64,000 bases of DNA, taken from assembly GCA_016719945.1 (NCBI GenBank), contig JADJYE010000014.1, forward strand, positions 62,001-126,000, read 5' to 3'. Position 1 is the stretch's first letter. Each line of letters opens with the position of its first letter. This stretch comes from Polyangiaceae bacterium (GTDB taxonomy: Bacteria; Myxococcota_A; Polyangia; Polyangiales; Polyangiaceae). Shown here piece after piece: positions 1-11,665 of the stretch. The notes under the pieces are model-generated. The model was given only the letters and a program-made list of their open reading frames with translations. It did not search any database and was not told where the DNA came from. The position numbers were made by a program, and so were the translations under genes.

Positions 1-1404
<1,404 letters not shown>

Positions 1405-1533
1405 GAGGGAGGCCGCCCCGAGGACGGAAGGTGACAGGGTGCCTCAGCCGCGCGGCGCGCGCATCATTCTCTCCGCGCTCCGAGCCGGCGCGCGTTGCCC
1501 TCGCGCGTCGCCCCGCTCAGGCCAGCTGCCGGC

Positions 1534-1836
1534 TCACTTCGCGGGGAGCTTGCTGAGCGGCTTCTTCGGGTGCGACGAGGGGACCTTCATCTCCTGAGGC
1601 CCGCCGGTCCCGGTGAGCTGACGGATCGGGACGCCGTTGTCCTCCCACGCGACCTCCATCTGGCCGGGGGTGCCCGCGGGCGCCGCAGCGGGGGTGAGGG
1701 AGATCGGGCCGTAGTCGTCCTCGTCTTCGTCCGCCGAGGGAGAGACCGCCCCGGCGGCGCCACCGCGCGCCAGCGACGAGCAGCCAGTCGAAAAGGCGGC
1801 GAGCGCGGCGACGGCGAGGAGGACGTTCAGCTTCAT
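1534..1836 (-). CDS. small lipoprotein, unknown function
   Basis: Short secreted protein of about 100 residues. The ATG at 1836 gives a classical start: MKLN, then a hydrophobic stretch LLAVAALAAF ending in STGC, a plausible though not ideal lipobox. The same frame extends upstream to 1863, but this start leaves a normal signal peptide. The mature part is acidic (DEDEDDYG near residue 40), then Pro/Ala-rich, ending in a Lys/Pro-rich tail (HPKKPLSKLPAK). No family recognised. It is transcribed in the same direction as the kinase at 1-1404 with a gap of about 130 bases, so it could be co-transcribed, but nothing in the sequence proves that. Confidence 0.65.
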   Translation of the reverse strand: MKLNVLLAVAALAAFSTGCSSLARGGAAGAVSPSADEDEDDYGPISLTPAAAPAGTPGQMEVAWEDNGVPIRQLTGTGGPQEMKVPSSHPKKPLSKLPAK

Positions 1837-1935
1837 GGGGAACGTGGATACACCGTCGGACACCGCCTGGGTAGGATAAAAAGCGACATGTAGCTTGACC
1901 GGAAAATTCCAGCTCCGGCGCCGCTCGAGGCACTC

Positions 1936-3363
1936 TCAGGGCTCGACGGGGGTGTAGAACGAGACCCCGCGGACGTTCTCGTCAACCTTCAGCGGGTAGA
2001 GCATCGGAGGAAACGCGCGCTGCACGCAGTCGAGCTGCTCGCAGGTGCGGCACGTGACGCCGACGGGGATGACGGCCTGCTCGATGTCGACGCCGTCGGC
2101 GTACACGAGCGCGCGCGCGTGCCGGACATCGCAGCCCATCCCGATGGCCTGCACCGTGTGCGGGACGTTGTAGCCACCGCGATCGCTGCGCAGCGTCCGC
2201 GCGATGCAGAAGTAGGTCGCGTTGTCCGGCATGCGCGAGATCTGCACGCGGATCATGCCGGGCGTCAGGAACGCCGAGTGCACGTTCCATCGCGCGCAGG
2301 CGCCCGAGAAGCGGGCGATGCGGATGCCCGAGGCGCTGAAGCGCTTGGAGATGTTGCCCGCCATGTCGATGCGCAGCAGGTGGAACGGCACGCCCTCGCG
2401 ACCTGGCCTGCGCAGGGTGGTCATACGATGGCAGACCTGCTCGAAGCTGGTGCCAAAGCGGTGACCGAGCAGCTCGATGTCATACCGCTCCGCGCGGCAC
2501 GCCTCGAGGAAGGGCTCGTACGGCATGAGGATGGCGGCGGCGCAGTAGTTGGCGAGCGCGACGCGAGCGAGCGCGTGCGCCTCACGGGTCGTCAGCTCCT
2601 TCGCGTCCGCGAGGATCGATTCGAAGGCGTCGGAGGCCTCCGCCAGCGCGACCTGGAACGCGAGCTGAAAGCGCCGCGAGCGCGGCGGCAGCACCTCGCT
2701 GACGCTGAGCAGCTTGCGCTCGGGATCGAAGCGGCGCATCGCCTTTCGTTCGGCGCTCACGCGCAGCAGGCGCACCTGGATCCCGTGGCTGGAGGCGAGG
2801 TAGCGCGTGAGCCCTGCATAGACGTCGTCGGAGTCGAGCTTGGCCTCCCTGCAGACGCGCTCCGCGATCGACTCGAGCGACGGGTAGTGGTTCATCGTGC
2901 GCTGGATGAAGTCGCTCACCTCTTCGCTCGGCAGACCGCCGTTGGGTGCGTTCAGGGCGAACCCCGGCTCCGCGATGCGCTCGGCGAGCGCCTGCGCGTC
3001 GGTCCGCTCGGAGACGTACGCCCGATAGAGCAGCACCATGGCGCGCGCGGTCGACGGGTGCTGCGCGGCCACGTCGCGCAGCTCCGGCTCCGAGAGGCCG
3101 AGCGCGTCGAACAGCGGGTCCCCCGAGACCTCGACCAGATCCGCCGCGAGCGCGGTGTCCTCGGGCGGCGCGAAGGTCGCCAGATCGACCGACAGCTCCT
3201 TCGCCAGCTTGAGCAGCAAAGCTGCCGTGAGCGGACGCTTGTTGGACTCGATGAGGTTGAGGTAGCTCGGCGAGACGCCCAGGCGCGCGGCGAGCTCGAC
3301 CTGGCTGAGCCCTGCGGCCTTCCGCAACCCCCTGATCCGACGTCCCATCGCCGCGTCATTCAT
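1936..3363 (-). CDS. RamB/ScfR-type transcriptional regulator (XRE HTH + IrrE-like + DUF2083)
   Basis: About 475 residues, matching the short-chain fatty acid regulator family that includes RamB, the regulator of glyoxylate-bypass genes in Corynebacterium. Residues 5-60 are an XRE/Cro helix-turn-helix (RGLRKAAGLSQVELAARLGV, then SPSYLNLIE). The middle has an IrrE/ImmA-like region, and the C-terminus is the DUF2083-type domain with several cysteines (CRTCEQLDC near 450) that could bind metal or respond to redox. The ATG at 3363 is chosen over the longer frame start because an AAAGG ribosome site lies 7 bases upstream and the HTH begins at once. It is divergent from malate synthase and isocitrate lyase, so it very likely controls them. 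Confidence in family is high; activator versus repressor cannot be told. Confidence 0.88.
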   Translation of the reverse strand: MNDAAMGRRIRGLRKAAGLSQVELAARLGVSPSYLNLIESNKRPLTAALLLKLAKELSVDLATFAPPEDTALAADLVEVSGDPLFDALGLSEPELRDVAAQHPSTARAMVLLYRAYVSERTDAQALAERIAEPGFALNAPNGGLPSEEVSDFIQRTMNHYPSLESIAERVCREAKLDSDDVYAGLTRYLASSHGIQVRLLRVSAERKAMRRFDPERKLLSVSEVLPPRSRRFQLAFQVALAEASDAFESILADAKELTTREAHALARVALANYCAAAILMPYEPFLEACRAERYDIELLGHRFGTSFEQVCHRMTTLRRPGREGVPFHLLRIDMAGNISKRFSASGIRIARFSGACARWNVHSAFLTPGMIRVQISRMPDNATYFCIARTLRSDRGGYNVPHTVQAIGMGCDVRHARALVYADGVDIEQAVIPVGVTCRTCEQLDCVQRAFPPMLYPLKVDENVRGVSFYTPVEP

Positions 3364-3516
3364 GTCATAACCTTTACAAGATTGACAGATTGACCGCCAG
3401 TCACAGACCCGCGTGTTACACATTAACTCTATGAAAACATTATTGTTCTTGAATCGCCTCGATGCATCGTTACATTCCGACCAGCGACGGCGCCACGCGT
3501 CAAACATGAGGATCTC
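3364..3516. promoter_or_regulatory. divergent control region between the RamB-like regulator and aceB
   Basis: This 153-base gap is clearly more AT-rich than its surroundings. It holds a tandem heptamer GATTGAC at 3380-3386 and 3388-3394, just ahead of the regulator's start, and two copies of GTTACA at 3415-3420 and 3469-3474. These are candidate operator half-sites for the flanking regulator. Inferred only from position and repetition. Confidence 0.5.
3449..3476 (+). promoter_or_regulatory. candidate sigma-70-like promoter for aceB-aceA
   Basis: TTGAAT at 3449-3454 and TACATT at 3471-3476 are separated by 16 bases. Each matches the housekeeping consensus in four of six positions. One GTTACA repeat (3469-3474) overlaps the -10 box, which would suit repression by a bound regulator. 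Prediction only. Confidence 0.3.
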
Positions 3517-5118
<1,602 letters not shown>

Positions 5119-5195
5119 CCGCGGGGACGGTCCGTCAGCCGCTCCGCTCGAACCGAACGAAGTGAACGTCCTTCGATGAAAATTGGAGAATCCCT

Positions 5196-6458
5196 ATGAG
5201 CGCAGCGCTGAACTTCGTCCCCCCGACCGTCACGGACCGCTGGACCGGCATCGTTCGCCCGTATTCGAAGGACGACGTAGAGCGCCTGCGCGGCAGCGTG
5301 AAGATCGAGCACACCCTCGCGAGGCTCGGCGCCGAGCGGCTGTGGAGCCTGCTGCAGAACGAGCCGTACGTGGCCGCGCTCGGCGCCCTCACGGGCAACC
5401 AGGCGATGCAGCAGGTGCGCGCGGGCCTCAAGGCGATCTATCTGTCGGGCTGGCAGGTCGCCGCCGACGCGAACCTCGCCGGGGCGACCTACCCCGACCA
5501 GAGCCTCTACCCCGCGAACAGCGTGCCTGCCGTGGTCCGGCGCATCAACCAGGCGCTGCTGCGGGCCGACCAGATCGAGCACGCCGAGGGCAAGAACGGT
5601 CGCTATTGGCTGGCGCCGATCATGGCCGACGCCGAAGCCGGCTTCGGCGGCCCGCTCAACGCCTACGAGCTGATGAAGTCGATGATCGAGGCCGGCGCCG
5701 CGGGCGTGCACTTCGAGGACCAGCTCGCCAGCGAGAAGAAGTGCGGCCACATGGGCGGCAAGGTGCTGCTCCCCACCAGCCAGTTCATCCGCACGCTCGT
5801 GGCGGCCCGCCTCGCGGCCGACGTGCTGGACGTGCCGACCCTCGTCGTCGCTCGCACCGACGCCGAGAGCGCGAAGCTCATCACCAGCGACGTCGACGAG
5901 CGCGACCGGCCGTTCTTGACGGGCGAGCGCACCAGCGAGGGCTTCTTCCGCTTCAACGGCGGCGTCGAGGCGGCGATCGCGCGCGCCAACGCCTACGCGC
6001 CCTACGCTGACCTCTTGTGGTGCGAGACGCAGACCCCGGACCTCGCCGAGGCGCGGCGCTTCGCGGAGGGTGTGCACCGCAACTTCCCGGGCAAGCTCCT
6101 CGCCTACAACTGCTCGCCGTCGTTCAACTGGAGGAAGCACCTCGACGACGCGACCATCGCGAAGTTCCAGCGCGAGCTCGCGGCGATGGGCTACCGCTTC
6201 CAGTTCGTCACGCTGGCCGGCTTCCACAGCCTCAACTACTCGATGTTCGAGCTCGCCCGGGACTACTCGACCGGCGGCATGGCGGCGTATTCGAAGCTCC
6301 AGCAGGCCGAGTTCGACGCGGAGTCCCACGGGTACACGGCGACGCGGCACCAGCGCGAGGTCGGCACCGGGTACTTCGACCAGATCACGCAGGTGATCAC
6401 CGGTGGAGACGCGTCGACCCTGGCCCTCAAGGAGTCGACGGAGGCGCACCAGTTCTGA
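5196..6458 (+). CDS. aceA: isocitrate lyase
   Basis: Cleaves isocitrate to succinate and glyoxylate, first step of the glyoxylate bypass; cytoplasmic, Mg-dependent. At 420 residues it is the short bacterial form. The family signature KKCGHMGGKVL lies at 181-191, with the catalytic cysteine at 183. Other hallmarks are WLAPIMADAEAGFGG near 138-152, VHFEDQ at 171-176 and YNCSPSFNW near 305-315. GGAG at 5185-5188 sits 7 bases before the ATG at 5196. Downstream of aceB with only 77 bases between, so the two are probably one operon under the divergent regulator. Confidence 0.98.
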   Translation: MSAALNFVPPTVTDRWTGIVRPYSKDDVERLRGSVKIEHTLARLGAERLWSLLQNEPYVAALGALTGNQAMQQVRAGLKAIYLSGWQVAADANLAGATYPDQSLYPANSVPAVVRRINQALLRADQIEHAEGKNGRYWLAPIMADAEAGFGGPLNAYELMKSMIEAGAAGVHFEDQLASEKKCGHMGGKVLLPTSQFIRTLVAARLAADVLDVPTLVVARTDAESAKLITSDVDERDRPFLTGERTSEGFFRFNGGVEAAIARANAYAPYADLLWCETQTPDLAEARRFAEGVHRNFPGKLLAYNCSPSFNWRKHLDDATIAKFQRELAAMGYRFQFVTLAGFHSLNYSMFELARDYSTGGMAAYSKLQQAEFDAESHGYTATRHQREVGTGYFDQITQVITGGDASTLALKESTEAHQF

Positions 6459-6525
6459 CGGGGTGCTGACGCAGGCACCGCCCTCGTGCTCGACGAGGAC
6501 GGTGCTGCACATTCACCCCCCCCGG

Positions 6526-6550
6526 CCCCCCTCACCTTCGGCGAGGGGGG
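6526..6550. terminator. GC hairpin between convergent genes (candidate terminator)
   Basis: Eight consecutive C/T bases (6526-6533) pair with G/A bases (6543-6550) around a nine-base loop containing TTC, followed by more G. It lies between aceA and the convergent lipoprotein gene. No U-tract follows, as is common in GC-rich genomes. Confidence 0.45.
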
Positions 6551-6599
6551 TGCTGGCGCCTCGACAGCAGCCGAGCTGGGGGCGCCGACGCGCACGCCT

Positions 6600-7520
6600 T
6601 CACTCTTGGGTGATGCGCGCGAGCATCACCAAGAACGCCTTGGCGACGCGCTCCGAGCCCGCCAGCGAGAGGTGCGCGCCGTCCTCCGCGGCGTTGACGT
6701 CGCACAGCGCCCACTGCCCCCCCGCGACGCAACGCTGCCCCGTCGCGGGGTCGGTGCTCTCGACGTCCTGGAGATCGAAGACCACGTCGACACCGCCGTA
6801 CGTCGCTTGGATCCAGTCGCCGAGCTCGACCCGCGCCCCGTTGCGCGAGACCGACCAGTAGTCTGCCGCGACGAGCGGCGGCGTGACGTGGAAGAGCCGC
6901 ACCGACGGGTACGCCTCCCGCACGTCCGAGACAGCCGCGGCGTACGCCTGCTCGAGGGCCTGCATCTCGGCGGCGTCGCCGACCGCGGGCCCGGCTCCGT
7001 CGTCGTCGAAGTCGACGAAGCACACCTTCATTCCGGCGATCTCGACCCGGCCACCATAGCCAGCGTCGATCATGAACGAGCGGAAGGCGGCCGCTTTGCC
7101 CTTCGGATCGCCGTTCTGACCGACGTACTCCTGACCGAAGTACGCGCCGCCGTTGTAGTCCGCCGACTCGGGGAAGTCCCAGTGGACCCACGGCGCTGCA
7201 AACCCCAGGGCCGCCATCCCTTCGAGCGTGTTGGCGCCGATCGACTGGTGGCCGAAGAACACGCGCGCCTGCCGGATGCGGGCGTTCGCCTCGGCGTTGT
7301 CGGCGACCTCGGCATCGAACGCCTGCACGCCATCAAATCCAATCGAGAGGCCCTCGGTGGATCCGCCGGCGCCGTTTCCGCCGGTGGGCCCATCGCCGCC
7401 AGTTGCCTCGCCGCCGGTGGCCCCCTCCCCTCCGGCAGCGGCTCCACCGAGGCCCGCCCCTGACGACCCGCACGCAGCGAGCCCTCCAAGGAGCATTGCG
7501 GCGATCCTGAGAGCGTTCAT
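6600..7520 (-). CDS. SGNH-hydrolase-like lipoprotein
   Basis: Secreted lipoprotein of about 306 residues. The ATG at 7520 is preferred over an in-frame GTG two codons earlier because AGGAGG (7526-7531) lies 5 bases before it. The signal peptide ends in the lipobox LAAC, followed by a Gly/Ala/Thr-rich linker. The globular part has VFFGHQSIGANTLEG near 85-100, in the place of an SGNH block with a nucleophile, and DGAHLSLAGSERVA near the C-terminus, which fits the Asp-x-x-His block V. It may therefore be an esterase or acyl-hydrolase on surface polymers. The Ser nucleophile context is not the usual GDS, so the assignment is tentative. Convergent with aceA. Confidence 0.6.
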   Translation of the reverse strand: MNALRIAAMLLGGLAACGSSGAGLGGAAAGGEGATGGEATGGDGPTGGNGAGGSTEGLSIGFDGVQAFDAEVADNAEANARIRQARVFFGHQSIGANTLEGMAALGFAAPWVHWDFPESADYNGGAYFGQEYVGQNGDPKGKAAAFRSFMIDAGYGGRVEIAGMKVCFVDFDDDGAGPAVGDAAEMQALEQAYAAAVSDVREAYPSVRLFHVTPPLVAADYWSVSRNGARVELGDWIQATYGGVDVVFDLQDVESTDPATGQRCVAGGQWALCDVNAAEDGAHLSLAGSERVAKAFLVMLARITQE

Positions 7521-7525
7521 GGGCA

Positions 7526-7531
7526 CCTCCT
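7526..7531 (-). promoter_or_regulatory. ribosome binding site deciding the start of the SGNH-like lipoprotein
   Basis: A full AGGAGG on the minus strand, 5 bases before the ATG at 7520. It overlaps the alternative GTG start region and so favours the ATG. Confidence 0.7.
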
Positions 7532-7653
7532 GTTGGGCGCTGAGAATGTAGGGCCGAGTCCGCGCGCGTGAAGGCGATGAGTTTGCGGGCGGGCGCAGCG
7601 CGCGCGTCTCGCGGTTGACCAGCCCGCCCCCGAGGTGCTCGCATTCGAGGTTG

Positions 7654-9267
7654 GTGTCGACTCAGTCGCACGACGGCCCGCTCGCCTTCGAGCCCGGCAA
7701 GGTGATCGCCGGCCGCTACCGGCTCAGGGAGATCGTCGGCTACGGCTCGATGGGGTCCGTCTGGAAGGCGGAGCACGCCGCGCTCGGGACCCACGTCGCG
7801 ATCAAGCTCCTGCACGCCCAAGGCCTGGGCGACCGCCCCGAGGCCGAGCGACGCTTCGCGCTCGAGGCCCGCGCCGCGGCGGCGCTGCGCGGGCCTCACG
7901 TGGTGCGGATCATGGACCACGGGGTGGATGGCGGCGTGCCGTACATCGTGCTCGAGCTGCTCGAGGGCGAGAGCCTGGAGGAGCACCTGCTCCGAACCCG
8001 GAGGATGAGCCTGCAGAAGACCGTTCGCCTCGTCAGCCACGTCGCGCGCGCGCTCGAGCGGGCCCGCCAGGTCGGGTACATCCACCGAGACCTCAAGCCA
8101 TCCAACATCTTCCTGGCGCGCGGCGAGGCGCAGACCTCGCGCAACGAGGACTGGGTCGCGAAGGTGCTCGACTTCGGGCTCGCCAAGAGCAGCGTCGAGG
8201 CGCGCCCCAGCGAGCAGTCGTCCCTGACCGAGATCGGCAAGATCGTCGGCACGCCCAAGTACATGAGCCCGGAGCAGGTGCGCGGCGGGACGATCGATCA
8301 CCGCTCGGATCAGTGGTCGCTCGCGATCATCGCCTACGAGTGTCTGGTCGGCGCGCCGCCCTTCGACGGCGAGACGCTCCAGGATTTGATGCTCGCCATC
8401 TGCGAGCAGCCTCCGCGCCCTCCGACCCACGTCGACCCTGCCCTGCCCGTCGAGCTCGACGCCTGGTTCGCGCGCGCGACAGCCAAGGCGCCCGAGGGCC
8501 GGTACCCGAGCGCCACCGAGCTTGCCCAGGCGCTGGCGGCGCTCGCCGCCTCGAAGGCCGGGCTCCGGCCCGTCGCGCGCCCCCCTCGCCCGTCGAGGCC
8601 CAAGCTGGAGATCGGCCTCGACTCGACCGTCCTGGCCGACGCCCTCAACACCCACCTCGACGACACCGTCACGCTGGAGGCCGGGCCGGTGTCGTCCAGG
8701 GGCGGCTCGTCCCCGGCGCTCACCGAAGAGGACGACGACGCGACGATCGACTCGCGGCGTGGCCCGGCGCCTCGCATGTCGATGCCGACGGGAGAGCTGA
8801 TCGAGCTCTACCAATCGCCCCTCGATCTCGATGAGCTGACCACGTATTGGGAGGGCTCGAGCCAGCCGGTCCAGCCTGAGAGCACCTCCTCGACGATCAA
8901 GCTCGCAGAGCGCTTGTTCGTGCGGCATGGCGACGCGCAGGTGGGGCCGGTGCAGGTGCTGGAGGTGCTGCAGGCCCTCCGAGACGGGCTCATCTCGCCG
9001 CGCAGCATGGCCCGGCCACTGAGCAGCACGACGTGGCGACCGCTCGAAGAGCTGCGGCTGGTGGACGAGTCGGGGCGCGCGCTCGACGTCGCCAACATCC
9101 AGCCTGCGCCGAGGCCGCCCCGCGATGCGGGCCCCGGCCCCGCGCCCCCCGCGGCGGTTCAACGGCCCAGACGCTCGCTCGCGAGGCTCCCAGCGCTCTT
9201 GCTCGTGGTGTTGCTGCTCGCCGTGCTCGTCATCGTGGTGTGGCTCCGAGGTGGCGCGGCCCCATGA
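7654..9267 (+). CDS. membrane-anchored Ser/Thr protein kinase with GYF_2-like domain
   Basis: Hanks-type kinase of about 537 residues. Glycine loop GYGSMG at 29-34, Lys51 (AIK), HRDLKPSN at 144-151, DFG at 173-175 and SPEQ follow in order, so it should be active. A Pro/Asp/Ser linker leads to a C-terminal module near 420-475 (FVRHGDAQVGPVQVLEVL, then WRPLEEL) that resembles the GYF_2/DUF4339 fold. Near the end, LPALLLVVLLLAVLVIVVWL is a single membrane helix. Start uncertain: a GTG at 7654 has GAGG close upstream; an in-frame TTG at 7615 is also possible. Only 18 bases before a DUF2169 gene, so it may act on the type VI accessory island that follows. Confidence 0.85.
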   Translation: MSTQSHDGPLAFEPGKVIAGRYRLREIVGYGSMGSVWKAEHAALGTHVAIKLLHAQGLGDRPEAERRFALEARAAAALRGPHVVRIMDHGVDGGVPYIVLELLEGESLEEHLLRTRRMSLQKTVRLVSHVARALERARQVGYIHRDLKPSNIFLARGEAQTSRNEDWVAKVLDFGLAKSSVEARPSEQSSLTEIGKIVGTPKYMSPEQVRGGTIDHRSDQWSLAIIAYECLVGAPPFDGETLQDLMLAICEQPPRPPTHVDPALPVELDAWFARATAKAPEGRYPSATELAQALAALAASKAGLRPVARPPRPSRPKLEIGLDSTVLADALNTHLDDTVTLEAGPVSSRGGSSPALTEEDDDATIDSRRGPAPRMSMPTGELIELYQSPLDLDELTTYWEGSSQPVQPESTSSTIKLAERLFVRHGDAQVGPVQVLEVLQALRDGLISPRSMARPLSSTTWRPLEELRLVDESGRALDVANIQPAPRPPRDAGPGPAPPAAVQRPRRSLARLPALLLVVLLLAVLVIVVWLRGGAAP

Positions 9268-9285
9268 CCTGGTAGACTCCGGCGG

Positions 9286-10773
9286 GTGGAGTTCGCGTGC
9301 TCGCCGTTCGTGCCCCTCGGGGTGCTCGCTCCGGCGCGACCCGGGGGGTCGTTCACGGCGACGGTCAAGCTCAGCTACGACCTGTCCGAGGGCGGGTGGG
9401 CGCGCCCGACGCTGACCCCGGACCCGATCGTCGAGAGCGCTGGCGGCCCCTATCCGCGCGACCTGCTCGGCGTGAAGCAGGCGTGCGACGTGGCGATCGT
9501 CGGTTGGGCGACGCAGGAGCCGGGTCCGGTCACGTTCGGGGCCGGAGGTCGCGTGTGGGCGAAGGCGGCGGCGCGTCTGGGCGCTCCGATCGACAGCGCA
9601 CACGGCGATCCGGGCTTCGCGCCGCACGACCAGCGCATCCCGTTCCCGGAGCTGCCGCTCGAGGTCACCTACGAGAGCCAAGCGAAGCGGCTGCGCGCCG
9701 TGGTGCCAGGCCCTCCCCCGGCGATCGGTCTCGTGCATTTCAGCACCTGGCACGCGATGCGTGTCCTGCCGAGCGCGCTCGATGGCGTGCTGCTCGATCC
9801 CGTCCGCGCCATCGTGATCCTGACCTTCCGAGCGCTCTTCAGCCATGACGGCGACCCGGATCGCGACCTCACGCTCGTCGTCTTCCCCGGCCCAGAGGAT
9901 CGGCGGCCGCGAGTCTCGGCGATGTCCATGTGGCCGACGTTCAAGTGTCCTATGGCGTTCGAGGCCGGCGAGCCACGGAGCGCCCCGAGGCTCTCGCGGC
10001 TCGACGAGGAGAGCACGAGCACGGGCATCGCGATCCCGATCTCGCGCCCAGCGTCCAACGACGTGCTGCCGTTCGCGCGCCCCGTCGCCGTGACGGCGCC
10101 GCTGGCGCGCGCCCCCGCGGCGGCCCTCCCTTTCGTCCAGGCGCCGAGCGCAGGCGCCGAGCCCCCTGCGCAAACGCTGGTCGACGAGCGCTCCGACGAC
10201 GACGTCTCGGACACCCTTCCCCCGGGCCCTGACACGCTCCCACCGGGCCCAAGCGACACGCCCCCGGACGGCCTCCCTCTGTTTGCGGCGGCGCCCGCCC
10301 AGGTGGCCACCATCGCGCAGGCCTACGCGCCTGCGATCGTCGCGCCGCCGATCGCTGCTGCAGCGGCGCCCGCCCTCCCCCCGCCGGCCCCGGTCGCTCC
10401 GCCAGCCTATTGGGCCGCGCCGCCCGAGGTCGTCGCGCCGCGCGCGTACGAGCCCATCGCCGCACCTCCGCCCCCGCCCGTCCTCAACCATCCCCCCGCG
10501 GTGCCGCTCGAGGTCGCGCCGCCCCCCCTCCGCGCCGCGCCGGTAGTGCGTGGCAGGACCGAGGGCGAGCTCAGCGAGGAGGAGTTCGACGCCGTGAGCG
10601 CCGACCTGTGGACCCTGCCGGATCGCCGGCGCGAGATCTTGAAGGACCGCGGGCTCACCGAGAGCAGCTGGAGAGCCTACGAGGAGCGCTTCGGCGGGAA
10701 GAAGGCGCCGAACGTCGGCGCCATCATGCAGAGCGCGAGCCGGCGTCCGCCGATCGCGTGGCGCAAGGGCTGA
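9286..10773 (+). CDS. DUF2169-family protein with Pro-rich linker
   Basis: About 495 residues, GTG start at 9286. The N-terminal 220 residues resemble DUF2169 (FTATVKLSYDLSEGGWARP, then YPRDLL...ACDVAIVGWA), a family found beside VgrG and PAAR-like genes and thought to help load or adapt secreted proteins; that role is inferred from neighbourhood. The middle (about 250-420) is low-complexity Pro/Ala. The C-terminus holds a short helical module, ILKDRGLTESSWRAYEERF, that also appears in the DUF2169 protein at 15207-16658. It follows the membrane kinase by 18 bases and faces the minus-strand type VI operon, from which it is separated by a hairpin and an insertion element. Confidence 0.68.
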   Translation: MEFACSPFVPLGVLAPARPGGSFTATVKLSYDLSEGGWARPTLTPDPIVESAGGPYPRDLLGVKQACDVAIVGWATQEPGPVTFGAGGRVWAKAAARLGAPIDSAHGDPGFAPHDQRIPFPELPLEVTYESQAKRLRAVVPGPPPAIGLVHFSTWHAMRVLPSALDGVLLDPVRAIVILTFRALFSHDGDPDRDLTLVVFPGPEDRRPRVSAMSMWPTFKCPMAFEAGEPRSAPRLSRLDEESTSTGIAIPISRPASNDVLPFARPVAVTAPLARAPAAALPFVQAPSAGAEPPAQTLVDERSDDDVSDTLPPGPDTLPPGPSDTPPDGLPLFAAAPAQVATIAQAYAPAIVAPPIAAAAAPALPPPAPVAPPAYWAAPPEVVAPRAYEPIAAPPPPPVLNHPPAVPLEVAPPPLRAAPVVRGRTEGELSEEEFDAVSADLWTLPDRRREILKDRGLTESSWRAYEERFGGKKAPNVGAIMQSASRRPPIAWRKG

Positions 10774-10798
10774 CCGACCAGGCCCCTTGATCTTGCTG

Positions 10799-10817
10799 GT
10801 CCGACCTCCGGTCGGAC
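10799..10817. terminator. perfect hairpin, ancestral bidirectional terminator
   Basis: GTCCGACC (10799-10806), loop TCC, GGTCGGAC (10810-10817): an uninterrupted 8-base stem 25 bases after the DUF2169 stop codon. The insertion element begins two bases later. Without the element, this hairpin would lie directly between two convergent genes and serve both. Confidence 0.6.
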
Positions 10818-10819
10818 TA

Positions 10820-10833
10820 GGGGGTGTCCCTAG
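10820..10833 (+). repeat. left terminal inverted repeat of the IS
   Basis: Reads GGGGGTGTCCCTAG and matches the right end base for base in inverted orientation. Flanked outside by TA. Confidence 0.85.
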
Positions 10834-10908
10834 ATCTACCGCCAGGAGCTGGATCATTTCGATCGGTGTCGCGGATGGATTGTGTTGCCGTCGCGAGCAT
10901 GATCAAAA

Positions 10909-11658
10909 ATGGGGGTGCAGCGACACGCACTCACCGATGCTCAGTGGCGCCGCCTACAACGAGTCCTGCCGAAGCAGAAGGCCGGGCCCGAAGCGACGCG
11001 GGGTGACCGACTCTTCATCGAGGCGGTCTTGTGCCGCGCCAGGACCGGCTTGCCCTGGCGTGATCTTCCTGAGCGGTTCGGCCCCTCGGTCTACAACCGG
11101 TTCGCAAACTGGGCGAAGCGAGGCCACTGGGCCACGATATTTCGAGAGCTACGCGTCGAGGTCGACGAGACCGGCTCGATTCTCGATGGCTCCGTTGTTC
11201 GCGCTCACCAGGATGCGTCGGGCGGAAGGGGGATCGAAAGCAATGCTTTGGGACGCTCTCGAGGAGGCGTTTCGACCAAGCTCCACGCCGTCGTCGACAC
11301 CCAAGGCCGCCCGCTCCACCTCACGCTCTCGGCGGGCCAGCGCCACGAAATGATGATGGCCGACGAGCTGCTCGCGCAGGCGCACGGCAAGGCCGTGATC
11401 GCGGATGCGGGTTACGACTCGAACCGATTTCGCGCCGCCGTGCGGAGCCGGGGAATGAAGGCGGTCATCGGCTCGAAACGCGAGCGTCCTCGCAGGTTGC
11501 CCAAGTCGCGAGACCTCTACGCGAAGCGCTACTTGGTCGAGCGATTCTTCCACGAGCTGAAGCGCTCTCGCGCGATCGCAGCCCGCTACGAAAAGACCGC
11601 ATGCAGCTACCTCGCGCTCGTCCACCTCGCATGTGCCCGCCTGTGGCTCGAGGCATAG
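10909..11658 (+). CDS. IS5-family transposase
   Basis: 249-residue DDE transposase. The N-terminal DUF4096-like region (LTDAQWRRLQRVLP, then RTGLPWRDLPERFG) binds DNA in this family. Catalytic residues can be placed: Asp93 in ILDGSVVRAHQ, Asp166 in VIADAGYDS, and the Glu of VERFFHELKRSRAIAARYEK (about 211). Many relatives in the IS427 group need a frameshift between two frames; here a single frame covers both parts. ATG at 10909 starts directly at the conserved N-terminus. It appears intact, so the element may still be mobile. Confidence 0.93.
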   Translation: MGVQRHALTDAQWRRLQRVLPKQKAGPEATRGDRLFIEAVLCRARTGLPWRDLPERFGPSVYNRFANWAKRGHWATIFRELRVEVDETGSILDGSVVRAHQDASGGRGIESNALGRSRGGVSTKLHAVVDTQGRPLHLTLSAGQRHEMMMADELLAQAHGKAVIADAGYDSNRFRAAVRSRGMKAVIGSKRERPRRLPKSRDLYAKRYLVERFFHELKRSRAIAARYEKTACSYLALVHLACARLWLEA

Positions 11659-11665
11659 GCAAGCG

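Noticed and set aside
7333..10857. A 1,174-codon open frame on the minus strand
   Set aside because: Antisense to the kinase and DUF2169 genes. Its translation is Arg/Gly/Ala-rich with no domain, a typical shadow in very GC-rich DNA.
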